The notes beneath the pieces were generated by a model. That model did not search any database. It had not been told where the DNA came from and saw only the letters and a program-made list of their open reading frames with translations. From SHZI01 sp041396045 (GTDB taxonomy: Bacteria; Pseudomonadota; Gammaproteobacteria; Steroidobacterales; GCA-2729495), in assembly GCA_041396045.1 (NCBI GenBank), contig JAWKZI010000006.1, positions 155,531 through 219,530 of the forward strand: a stretch of DNA of 64,000 nucleotides. The letters run 5' to 3'. How positions within the stretch are numbered: the stretch's first letter is position 1; every line of letters begins with the position of its first letter. Shown piece by piece: positions 9,088 to 16,375 of the stretch. The translations under genes and the position numbers were made by a program.

Positions 9088-9834
9088 ATGGCCAGTACTG
9101 ATTCCCTTCTGCCTGAGTCCTCCATTTCCGGCCTGATTCCCACGATGAACAATATGGGGTGGATGACCGAGACCCTGGATCCGTATTCGCAGGCGTTCGT
9201 GGAATATGCCGCCAGCATTGATGGTGAGAGTCTGGATATAGGCTGTGCCTACGGTGTTGCAACCCTGCCGGCGCTTGCCGCCGGTGCCCGCATTGCGGGT
9301 TGCGATATCGATGCACGCCACCTCGAGATCCTGGCTCGCCGGGTTCCGGAACGCGACAGGGCACGCTTTCGCAGCCAGCCTGGTGCCATGCCGGATGTTG
9401 ATTTTCCGTCCGGTGCTTTCGGCGCCATTCTTTGTGCGCGTGCGCTGCATTTTCTGAAAGGCGCTGACATTGAGCGCACCGTGCGGAAGATGTACAACTG
9501 GTGCGTGCCTGGTGGCCGGATTTTTCTGATCGCGGATAGTCCCTATGTGGGACCGTGGTGGGTGCGGTCTGACGAGTATGAGCGCCGCAAGCGGGAGGGT
9601 TGTCCGTGGCCTGGTTTTGTTCAGGACTACGGTACATTGCTGCCCGAAGGCGTCGATCGATCGCTACACCCGTCGTTCATACATCCGCTCGACCCGGACA
9701 TTCTGCAACGCGTGGTCAAGCAGGCTGGTTTCAAGGTGATCGAGGCCGCATTTCTGCACAGCGCCGGACTTCGTCAAACAGCAAGAGCCCACGCGGGCGT
9801 GATTGCCGGGAAGCCGCCGCTGCAATTAGATTAA
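9088..9834 (+). CDS. Class I SAM-dependent methyltransferase
   Basis: A 248-residue methyltransferase. Motif I, the SAM-binding loop, is LDIGCAYGVATLPAL; the acidic motif II end is GCDIDARH; a motif IV-like strand is FGAILCARALHFL and a GG-containing motif VI follows (VPGGRIFLIADSPYVG). The substrate is unknown; the architecture is that of a small-molecule or natural-product-type methyltransferase. The open frame extends to 9010, but ATG 9088 has GGAG 9 nt upstream and gives a normal N-terminus, so I prefer it. It is followed 44 bp later by cbpA in the same direction, without obvious functional link. Confidence 0.75.
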   Translation: MASTDSLLPESSISGLIPTMNNMGWMTETLDPYSQAFVEYAASIDGESLDIGCAYGVATLPALAAGARIAGCDIDARHLEILARRVPERDRARFRSQPGAMPDVDFPSGAFGAILCARALHFLKGADIERTVRKMYNWCVPGGRIFLIADSPYVGPWWVRSDEYERRKREGCPWPGFVQDYGTLLPEGVDRSLHPSFIHPLDPDILQRVVKQAGFKVIEAAFLHSAGLRQTARAHAGVIAGKPPLQLD

Positions 9835-9878
9835 GTCGACTACAGACCTGAACAGCCAGCCATAAGGACGACGCAGCG

Positions 9879-10874
9879 TTGAATTACTACGAGATTCTGG
9901 GAATCAAACCTGGCGCCAGTCCGGATGAGATCAAGCGCGCCTACCGCAAGCTGGCCCGTAAATATCATCCGGACGTCAGCAAGGCCGGCGATGCCGAGGC
10001 GCGCTTCAAGGAAGTGGGCGAGGCCTATGCCGTGTTGAAGGATCCGGAGTTGCGCGCAGCCTACGACGACAGCGGGTTTCGACCGGAAGCCGCTCGTGGC
10101 AATCAGGGCCCACCGCCGGGTGGGGGACGTGGTCCCCGGGGGCGCGCCTCAGGCTTTGGCGCCGGTCAGGGTTTTCAGCCGCCACCGGACTGGGCCACGG
10201 GATTCGAATTCAGTGGCCGTGATTTCGGCACTGGCGCTGGTGTAGACGAGCGGGATTTTCTGGATGCGATACTCCGCGCGCGGCAGGAGGCCTCGCGGCG
10301 CGCGCCAGGCCAGGATCATCACGCACGGGTTACGATCGATCTGGCCGACGCGTACCGCGGCGCACGACGCAGCATCTCGCTACGCCGGCCGGTGCTGGAC
10401 GATCAGGGTAATGTGACCATGCAGGACCGTCAGCTGGATGTGAGCATTCCAAAGGGCGTTCTGCCCGGACAGCATCTGCGGCTTGCCGGGCAGGGTGCGC
10501 CGTCGCCCGGCGAGGGTCCGCCCGGAGATCTGTTTCTGGAAATTGCCTTCAATCCCGATCCTGTATTCCGGACTGAACGTCGCGATGTGTATTTCGATCT
10601 GCCGGTTGCGCCCTGGGAAGCGGCTCTGGGCGTTTCGCTGACGGTTCCCACGCCGGAAAACGCAGTACAGCTCAAAGTACCGCCAAACTCGGCGAACGGT
10701 CAGAAGCTGCGTCTGAAGGGCCGCGGCATCCCGGGCAAACCACCTGGCGATCTCTATGGCGTGGTGAAGATCGTTCTCCCGCCTGCCGACACGGAAAAGG
10801 CACGCAACGCCTACCAGGCCATGGGCGAGGCCTTTGATTTCAACCCACGGCAAAAGCTGCCGGGGTTTGGTTGA
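9879..10874 (+). CDS. cbpA: CbpA, DnaJ-like co-chaperone / curved DNA-binding protein
   Basis: A class II J-domain protein that stimulates the ATPase of DnaK and binds curved DNA in well-studied homologs. The J domain (residues 4-66) carries the invariant HPD at residues 30-32. A Gly-rich linker (about residues 75-115) is followed by two C-terminal beta-barrel substrate-binding domains: RVTIDLADAYRGARRSISL and LFLEIAFNPDPVFRTERRD are typical. There is no zinc-binding Cys repeat, separating it from DnaJ. The length (331 aa) is standard. The start is TTG at 9879, preceded by AAGGAC; no ATG is near and the protein begins exactly at the J domain. It is followed by cbpM, its dedicated inhibitor. 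Confidence 0.93.
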   Translation: MNYYEILGIKPGASPDEIKRAYRKLARKYHPDVSKAGDAEARFKEVGEAYAVLKDPELRAAYDDSGFRPEAARGNQGPPPGGGRGPRGRASGFGAGQGFQPPPDWATGFEFSGRDFGTGAGVDERDFLDAILRARQEASRRAPGQDHHARVTIDLADAYRGARRSISLRRPVLDDQGNVTMQDRQLDVSIPKGVLPGQHLRLAGQGAPSPGEGPPGDLFLEIAFNPDPVFRTERRDVYFDLPVAPWEAALGVSLTVPTPENAVQLKVPPNSANGQKLRLKGRGIPGKPPGDLYGVVKIVLPPADTEKARNAYQAMGEAFDFNPRQKLPGFG

Positions 10875-10896
10875 CGCAAATAAAAGGTAGCTAGCG

Positions 10897-11226
10897 ATGA
10901 GCAACGTCAGCGTTACGTATGTGGAAGGCATTGTGGTAGAGGATGAAGTGCAGCTGACGCTGGTTGAGCTGTGCCAGGCTTGTCACGCCGAACCGGAACT
11001 GGTGCTGGCCTGGGTTGAGCAGGGCGTACTGGAACCTCTGGCACCATCTGCCGCCCAGGCGCCGCACGATTGGCGATTCGCCGGTAATGCATTGCGCCGG
11101 GCACGCGTAGCGCGGCATCTGTCCCGCGATCTGGAGGTGAATCCAGCCGGCGTCGCGCTGGCGCTGGAATTGCTGGGTGAAATCACTGAGCTGCGCGCAC
11201 GCCTGCAATCTGTCGAATCATTGTGA
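10897..11226 (+). CDS. cbpM: CbpM, modulator of CbpA
   Basis: A small (109 aa) MerR-like helical protein that in known systems binds the J domain of CbpA and blocks both its co-chaperone and DNA-binding activities. Seen here: the LTLVELCQACHAEPELVLAW helix-turn-helix-like opening, a WRFAGNALRRARVARHLSRD segment and a leucine-rich C-terminal helix (LALELLGEITELRARLQS). It lies 22 bp after cbpA and its stop overlaps the GTG start of tadA by 4 nt, so it is in the same transcript as both. Confidence 0.9.
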   Translation: MSNVSVTYVEGIVVEDEVQLTLVELCQACHAEPELVLAWVEQGVLEPLAPSAAQAPHDWRFAGNALRRARVARHLSRDLEVNPAGVALALELLGEITELRARLQSVESL

Positions 11227-11708
11227 CAGCGACTTCCGCCGACGACACCGCCAGTACGCCGGACGATCAGGCGGGCATGCGACGCGCACTCGACCTTGCC
11301 CGTCATGCCGAAGCGGCTGGCGAGGTGCCGGTGGGTGCGGTGTTAATGCTCGATGGCGTGGTGATCGGCGAAGGATGGAACCGGCCGATCGGCAGTTGCG
11401 ATCCCAGCGCCCATGCAGAAATGGAAGCGCTGCGGGCCGGCGCCCGACAACTGGGTAACTATCGACTGAACGGGGCTACGCTGTACGTGACGATGGAGCC
11501 ATGCCCGATGTGTGCCGGCGCCATGATTCACGCAAGGATTGCCCGACTGGTTTATGGCACAGCAGACTTGCGGGCCGGTGCAGCGGGCACGGTCATCGAT
11601 GTGCTTGGCGGGCCTGCCGCCAATCACCGGGTCGCAGTGACCCCCGGCGTCCTGGCCGACGACTGCCGCAACCTGCTCCAGACCTTTTTCCGCGTCCGAC
11701 GTACCTGA
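11223..11708 (+). CDS. tadA: TadA, tRNA(Arg) adenosine-34 deaminase
   Basis: Zinc deaminase that converts A34 of tRNA-Arg(ACG) to inosine and is essential in most bacteria. The cytidine/deoxycytidylate deaminase fold is clear: zinc ligand and catalytic glutamate in HAE (residues 64-66) and the two cysteines in PCPMC (residues 93-97). The length of 161 residues is normal. The start is GTG at 11223, overlapping the cbpM stop; the next in-frame ATG is too close to the fold. Coupling to cbpM suggests co-translation with the chaperone pair. About 100 bp of non-coding sequence separates it from liuR. Confidence 0.94.
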   Translation: MTATSADDTASTPDDQAGMRRALDLARHAEAAGEVPVGAVLMLDGVVIGEGWNRPIGSCDPSAHAEMEALRAGARQLGNYRLNGATLYVTMEPCPMCAGAMIHARIARLVYGTADLRAGAAGTVIDVLGGPAANHRVAVTPGVLADDCRNLLQTFFRVRRT

Positions 11709-11773
11709 CCCCGCCGCCAGGGAGGCTGAACTGTGGCGCGGGTCTTGTTCCGTGTGGCCCGACGAGCCTATAG

Positions 11774-11789
11774 TTGACCTATACGTCAA
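11774..11789 (+). promoter_or_regulatory. Putative LiuR operator upstream of liuR
   Basis: A perfect inverted repeat, TTGAC-N6-GTCAA, lies 25 nt before the liuR start. The left arm doubles as a -35-like TTGACC. MerR-family LiuR proteins of proteobacteria recognise palindromes with a similar TTnAC/GTnAA core, so autoregulation of the liu operon from this site is the likely role. This is inference from position and symmetry. Confidence 0.55.
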
Positions 11790-11813
11790 GTACCGCTCAA
11801 GGAGTCCGGCTGC

Positions 11814-12233
11814 ATGTCAGGTGTTAGCTACTCGATCCGGCAACTCTCTCGCGACTTCGAGGTCACGCTGCGGACATTGCGCTTCTACGAGGCCAAGGGC
11901 TTGTTGGCGCCCACCCGGCGTGGCACTACACGCCTGTATTCCGACCGCGATCGCACCCGCCTGCGCCTGACCTTGCGGGGCACCCGGCTGGGCTTTTCAC
12001 TGGAAGAGTGCCGCGAGATTATTGATCTCTACGACCCTGGAAATGACCGGGGACAGAAAGGCGGTGCCCGGCAGCTTCTGCGTTTATGCGACAAGATCCG
12101 GGAGCACCGCATGGAGTTGCTGCAGAAGTTGCGGGACATCGAAGCCACGCTGGTGAGCATGGGGGAGGTTGAGGCGCAGTGCCTGGCCGAGCTCCTCAAG
12201 ATTGACCTGAACGTAAAGCGATCGTCACGATGA
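11814..12233 (+). CDS. liuR: LiuR, MerR-family regulator of branched-chain acyl-CoA degradation
   Basis: A 139-residue MerR-type transcription regulator. The N-terminal winged helix-turn-helix reads YSIRQLSRDFEVTLRTLRFY followed by EAKGLLAPTRRGTTRLYSDR (residues 5-45), and a long C-terminal dimerisation helix runs to the end. No cysteine metal-binding loop is present, fitting an acyl-CoA or metabolite sensor rather than a metal sensor. AAGGAG sits 9 nt before ATG 11814. The stop overlaps the ATG of the isovaleryl-CoA dehydrogenase gene (ATGA), so regulator and pathway are one transcript, as in other liu operons. A palindromic operator lies just upstream. Confidence 0.88.
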   Translation: MSGVSYSIRQLSRDFEVTLRTLRFYEAKGLLAPTRRGTTRLYSDRDRTRLRLTLRGTRLGFSLEECREIIDLYDPGNDRGQKGGARQLLRLCDKIREHRMELLQKLRDIEATLVSMGEVEAQCLAELLKIDLNVKRSSR

Positions 12234-13398
12234 GCAGGGCACTTCCGGACTCTGTGGCCGCCAGCCTTGGCGACGAGGCCTTGCTGTTACGTGACACCGT
12301 GCGGGAGTTCGCTACCCGGGAGGTGGCGCCGCTCGCCGCGAGCATCGATGAGAACAATACGTTTCCTGCCGGGCTGTGGCAGCGCATGGGTGCCATCGGC
12401 CTGCTGGGCATCACGGTCGAACCCGGGTACGGCGGCGCGGGACTGGGTTATCTGGAGCACGTACTGGCGATGGAGGAAATCAGTCGTGCCTCGGCTTCCG
12501 TCGGGTTGAGTTATGGCGCCCACTCCAATCTGTGCGTCAACCAGTTGAGCCGCAACGGCAACCCGGCCCAGAAGCAGCGCTATCTGCCGGCACTGGTCAG
12601 TGGCGAATCCGTTGGCGCCTTGGCCATGAGTGAGGCGGGTTCGGGTTCAGATGTGGTCAGTCTGGCGCTGCGTGCTGAAGCCAGTGGCGACAGTTTCGTT
12701 CTAAACGGTACAAAGATGTGGATTACCAATGGCCCGGATGCCGATGTGCTGATTGTTTACGGACGCACCGGCGCGCAGGCGGGCGCCCGGGGGATCACCG
12801 CCTTTCTGGTTGAGAAGGGCATGCCGGGGTTCAGTACGGCGCAGAAGCTCGACAAGCTCGGCATGCGCGGCTCCAATACCTGCGAACTGGTGTTCCGCGA
12901 TTGTGTGGTGCCGGCCGCGAACGTGCTTGGTGAACTGAACGAAGGCGTGCGGGTCCTGATGAGCGGCCTCGACTATGAGCGCATCGTTCTGGCCGGTGGG
13001 CCGCTAGGCATCATGCAGGCCTGTCTGGATGTGGTGCTGCCCTATGTGCACGAACGCCGGCAGTTCGGTCAGCCCATTGGCGAGTTTCAGTTGATCAAGC
13101 GAAGCTCGCCGACATGTACACCACACTTAACGCCTGCCGGGCCTATGTATGCCGTCGCGCGGGCGGCAGATGCCGGACAGACGACGCGCCAGGATGCGGC
13201 CGGCGCCATACTGTTTGCAGCTGAACAGGCGACACTGATGGCGCTGGACGCCATCCAGATTCTGGGGGGCAATGGCTATATCAATGACTATCCCACCGGG
13301 CGCTCGCTGCGCGACGCGAAGCTCTACGAAATGGTGCCGGCACATCCGAAATTCGCCGCCTGCTGATCGGCCGCGAACTGTACAACGCTACAGTCTGA
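12230..13398 (+). CDS. liuA: Isovaleryl-CoA dehydrogenase (LiuA/Ivd), with small frameshifts near the C-terminus
   Basis: FAD-dependent acyl-CoA dehydrogenase oxidising isovaleryl-CoA to 3-methylcrotonyl-CoA in leucine breakdown. Hallmarks: LAMSEAGSGSDVVSL and FVLNGTKMWITNGPDAD (FAD/substrate loop), and the catalytic glutamate position within SGLDYERIVLAGGPLG, as in isovaleryl-CoA dehydrogenases. The computed frame stops at 13366, but the protein reads correctly only if bridged: KLADMYTTLNACRAYV is in another frame at about 13100-13148, and the family ending (IRRLLIGRELYNATV) appears if one base is restored near 13330, giving a stop at 13396-13398 and 389 residues, the normal length. Start ATG overlaps the liuR stop. 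Confidence 0.9.
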
Positions 13399-13418
13399 AC
13401 TTATCCGGGAACAACGCC

Positions 13419-13874
13419 ATGGCCGGTCGATACTTCGAGGAATTCCAGGTTGGGCAGACCTTCGCCCACGACATCCATCGCACCGTCACCGAGACCGACA
13501 ATCTGCTGCTGACGGCGCTGACCCACAACCCGGCCGCGTTGCACCTGGATGCAGAGTATTGCCGGGATACCGAGTTCGGCCAGGTGCTGGTCAACAGCTG
13601 CTTTACGCTGAGCCTGATGGTTGGCATTTCTGTGCACGACACCACCCACCGCACCGCCATCGCCAATCTGGGTTGGGACGAAATCGTCTTTCCGCGACCG
13701 GTCTTCATCGGCGACACCCTGCACATCACAACTGAAGTACAGGCAGTCCGCGCGAGCCGGTCGCGACCCAATGCCGGTATCGTGACCTTCATTCACCGGG
13801 CCTTCAACCAGCGCAACGAGGAAGTCGCCAGTTGCAAGCGCCAGGCCTTGATGCTGAAGAAGCCTGTGCCATGA
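13419..13874 (+). CDS. MaoC-family (R)-specific enoyl-CoA hydratase-like protein
   Basis: A 151-residue hot-dog-fold protein. FEEFQVGQTFAHDIHRTVTE opens the domain and the hydratase signature region reads TETDNLLLTALTHNPAALHLD, with His near residue 45 in the position of the catalytic Asp/His pair. It probably hydrates an unsaturated (methyl-branched) acyl-CoA such as mesaconyl-CoA-like substrates; the exact substrate is not decidable. It is followed, with an ATGA overlap, by a CitE-like lyase gene, a pairing seen in hydratase-lyase routes for C5 acyl-CoAs and common inside liu clusters. ATG 13419 lies 20 bp after the reconstructed ivd stop. Confidence 0.82.
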   Translation: MAGRYFEEFQVGQTFAHDIHRTVTETDNLLLTALTHNPAALHLDAEYCRDTEFGQVLVNSCFTLSLMVGISVHDTTHRTAIANLGWDEIVFPRPVFIGDTLHITTEVQAVRASRSRPNAGIVTFIHRAFNQRNEEVASCKRQALMLKKPVP

Positions 13875-14810
13875 GTGAAGCTGTTGCAGTCCGTACTGCC
13901 CGGTTGCCTCGCAGCTGGCTCTTCGTGCCGGCAGACAGCGAGCGGAAGCTGCAGCGGGTCATGGATGCCGGCGCCGATGCGGTCATTCTTGATCTGGAAG
14001 ATGCAGTGCGTATTGACCGGAAGGGGATTGCCCGCGACATGGCCATGGAGTTTCTGCGCACCCACGCCACGGCAACTCCGATGACGCCAAACCTGCGCTG
14101 TGGGTACGGATCAATTCCCGGTCGTCCGGCCAGATGGCCGATGACGTCCGTGCCGTATTGCCCTGTGGTCCCGCCGGCTTGCTGCTGCCGAAGGCCGAGT
14201 CACCAGCCGACGTGGGCGCACTGGATCGTCTGATGACGGAAATCGAGGCGGGCGGCACAGGTCCGTCTGCCAGCATCATGGCGCTGGTCACGGAAACGGC
14301 GGTGGCCGTGGCCAACCTGCCGCGGTATGCACGCGGAGCGGAGGGCCGGGAACTGCCTGCACGCCTTTGTGCCCTGACCTGGGGAGGCGAGGATTCTGGC
14401 CTGCGAGCTGGGTGCTCTGGTCAATCGTGAAGTCAGCCGGGAAGCCAGGGGCGAGTGGCGCTTCACCTATCAGCTGGTGCGCAGCCTGTGTCAGTTGGCC
14501 GCTGCTGCTGCCGGCGTGCCTGCGGTGGAAACCATTTACGCCGATTTCCGGGACAGCGAGAGCACCGGGCAGGCATGCCCGGCGCGCTGCTGAAGATGGG
14601 TTCAGCGGCATGCTGGCCATTCACCCGGACCAGGTGGCAGTGATCAATGCCGCCTTCACGCCGTCGGCCGCGCAACTCGACGAGGCCCGGCGCGTGCTGG
14701 CAGCTTTTGCGGCCGCCGATCCGGGTAGCGGTGCTGTTCAGCTCGACGGTCGCATGCTGGATCGTCCCCATCGGGTGCAGGCCGAACAACTGCTGAGGCG
14801 TGCCCGATGA
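13871..14810 (+). pseudogene. CitE-like HpcH/HpaI-family acyl-CoA lyase, broken by at least three frameshifts
   Basis: The encoded protein would cleave a malyl- or citramalyl-CoA-type thioester with Mg2+. Pieces in order: ATG 13871 reads MSEAVAVRTARLPRSWLFVP with the family motif VILDLEDAV; a shift near 14080 leads to ALWVRINSRSSGQMADD and LLLPKAESPADVGAL; another near 14395 leads to LGALVNREVSREARGEW and AVETIYADFRD; a third near 14575 leads to GFSGMLAIHPDQVAVINAAF, a C-terminal hallmark, ending at TGA 14808-14810. All catalytic regions are present once bridged, total about 313 residues, so sequencing error is likelier than decay. It overlaps the MaoC gene upstream and liuB downstream by 4 nt each. 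Confidence 0.78.
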
Positions 14811-16375
14811 GCCGCCTGGAATCCTTGGTGGACACGGGTTCCGCGGACTTCAGCCGTAACCGGGCGCACAACAGCGCACTGCTGGCAGACCTTGAGGCGC
14901 GCGTTGCGGCGGCCGCCCGCGGCGGCAGTGAACGGGCGCGCGAGAAGCATCAGGCGCGGGGCAAGCTGCTGGTTCGGGATCGCATCACGGCGCTCCTCGA
15001 TCCGGGCTCACCGTTCCTCGAACTCTCGCAGCTGGCAGCCAACGGCATGTATGGTGACGCCGTGGCGTGCGCCGGACTGGTCACCGGCATTGGCCGCGTG
15101 GCCGGACAGGAGTGCGTCATCGTTGCCAACGATGCCACGGTAAAGGGCGGTACTTACTATCCGCTCACGGTCAAGAAGCATCTGCGTGCCCAGGAGATCG
15201 CTGGCGAGAATCATCTGCCATGCATCTACCTGGTCGACTCCGGTGGCGCCTACCTGCCATTGCAGGACGAGGTCTTTCCCGATCGCGAGCACTTCGGCCG
15301 CATTTTCTACAACCAGGCCAACCTGTCAGCCCGTGGCATTCCGCAGATTGCCGTGGTCATGGGCTCGTGCACGGCGGGCGGTGCCTATGTGCCGGCCATG
15401 GCGGACGAAAGCATCATCGTGCGCGAGCAGGGCACGGTGTTCCTGGGTGGACCGCCACTGGTGCAGGCGGCCACGGGCGAAGTCGTGACAGCCGAGGAAC
15501 TCGGCGGCGCCGATCTGCATTGCCGCACATCCGGCGTTACCGATCACTATGCGCAGGATGACCGGCATGCCCTGGCGCTGGCACGCCAGGCTGTGGCCGG
15601 CCTGAATCGGTCGAAGTTCCACTGGCTGGCAACCCGCCCGCCGGTCGCGCCGCGCTACGCGGCTGACGAACTGCTGGGCATTGTGCCCGACGATCTGCGC
15701 AAGACTTACGACGTGCGGGAAGTGATCGCACGTCTGGTGGACGACAGTGAATTCAGCGAGTTCAAGGCCTTGTACGGTACGACGCTGGTTTGTGGTTTCG
15801 CCCATCTGCACGGCTACCCGGTCGGCATTGTGGCCAACAACGGGATTCTGTTTTCAGAGTCGTCACTCAAGGCCACGCACTTCATCGAGCTCTGCTGCCA
15901 GCGCCGGTTGCCGCTGGTGTTTCTGCAGAACATCATGGGCTTCATGGTCGGCCGCAAGTACGAAGCGGGCGGCATTGCCAAGGATGGCGCCAAGCTGGTC
16001 ATGGCGGTGGCCAATGCACGCGTGCCGAAGTTCACCGTGATCATTGGCGGCAGCTTCGGCGCCGGCAACTATGGCATGTGCGGCCGGGCCTTCGGCCCGC
16101 GCTTCCTGTGGATGTGGCCAAACGCGCGCATCTCGGTAATGGGCGGTGAACAGGCGGCCACGGTACTCGCCAACGTGGGGCGGGAAGGCACGGACAACCG
16201 GCAGGCCATTAGGAAGCAGTACGAAACCCAGGGTCATCCTTATTACGCTACGGCGCGTCTCTGGGATGATGGCCTCATTGATCCGCGTGATACCCGCCGC
16301 GTGCTCAGCCTCGGCATTTCGGCGGCACTGAATGCGCCCTGCGAAGACACACGATTCGGCGTCTTCCGCATGTGA
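14807..16375 (+). CDS. liuB: Methylcrotonyl-CoA carboxylase carboxyltransferase (beta) subunit
   Basis: The carboxyltransferase half of the biotin enzyme that converts 3-methylcrotonyl-CoA to 3-methylglutaconyl-CoA in leucine degradation. It is 522 residues, with N-terminal and C-terminal crotonase-type CT domains: GQECVIVANDATVKGGTYYP and the oxyanion-hole region GSCTAGGAYVPAM in the first half, and FLQNIMGFMVGRKYEAGGIA in the second. The KGG-TYYPLTVKKHLRAQEIA pattern separates MCC-beta from propionyl-CoA carboxylase. Intact, unlike its upstream neighbours. The start ATG overlaps the lyase stop and its own stop overlaps the liuD start, so stoichiometric co-translation with the alpha subunit is expected. 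Confidence 0.93.
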   Translation: MSRLESLVDTGSADFSRNRAHNSALLADLEARVAAAARGGSERAREKHQARGKLLVRDRITALLDPGSPFLELSQLAANGMYGDAVACAGLVTGIGRVAGQECVIVANDATVKGGTYYPLTVKKHLRAQEIAGENHLPCIYLVDSGGAYLPLQDEVFPDREHFGRIFYNQANLSARGIPQIAVVMGSCTAGGAYVPAMADESIIVREQGTVFLGGPPLVQAATGEVVTAEELGGADLHCRTSGVTDHYAQDDRHALALARQAVAGLNRSKFHWLATRPPVAPRYAADELLGIVPDDLRKTYDVREVIARLVDDSEFSEFKALYGTTLVCGFAHLHGYPVGIVANNGILFSESSLKATHFIELCCQRRLPLVFLQNIMGFMVGRKYEAGGIAKDGAKLVMAVANARVPKFTVIIGGSFGAGNYGMCGRAFGPRFLWMWPNARISVMGGEQAATVLANVGREGTDNRQAIRKQYETQGHPYYATARLWDDGLIDPRDTRRVLSLGISAALNAPCEDTRFGVFRM

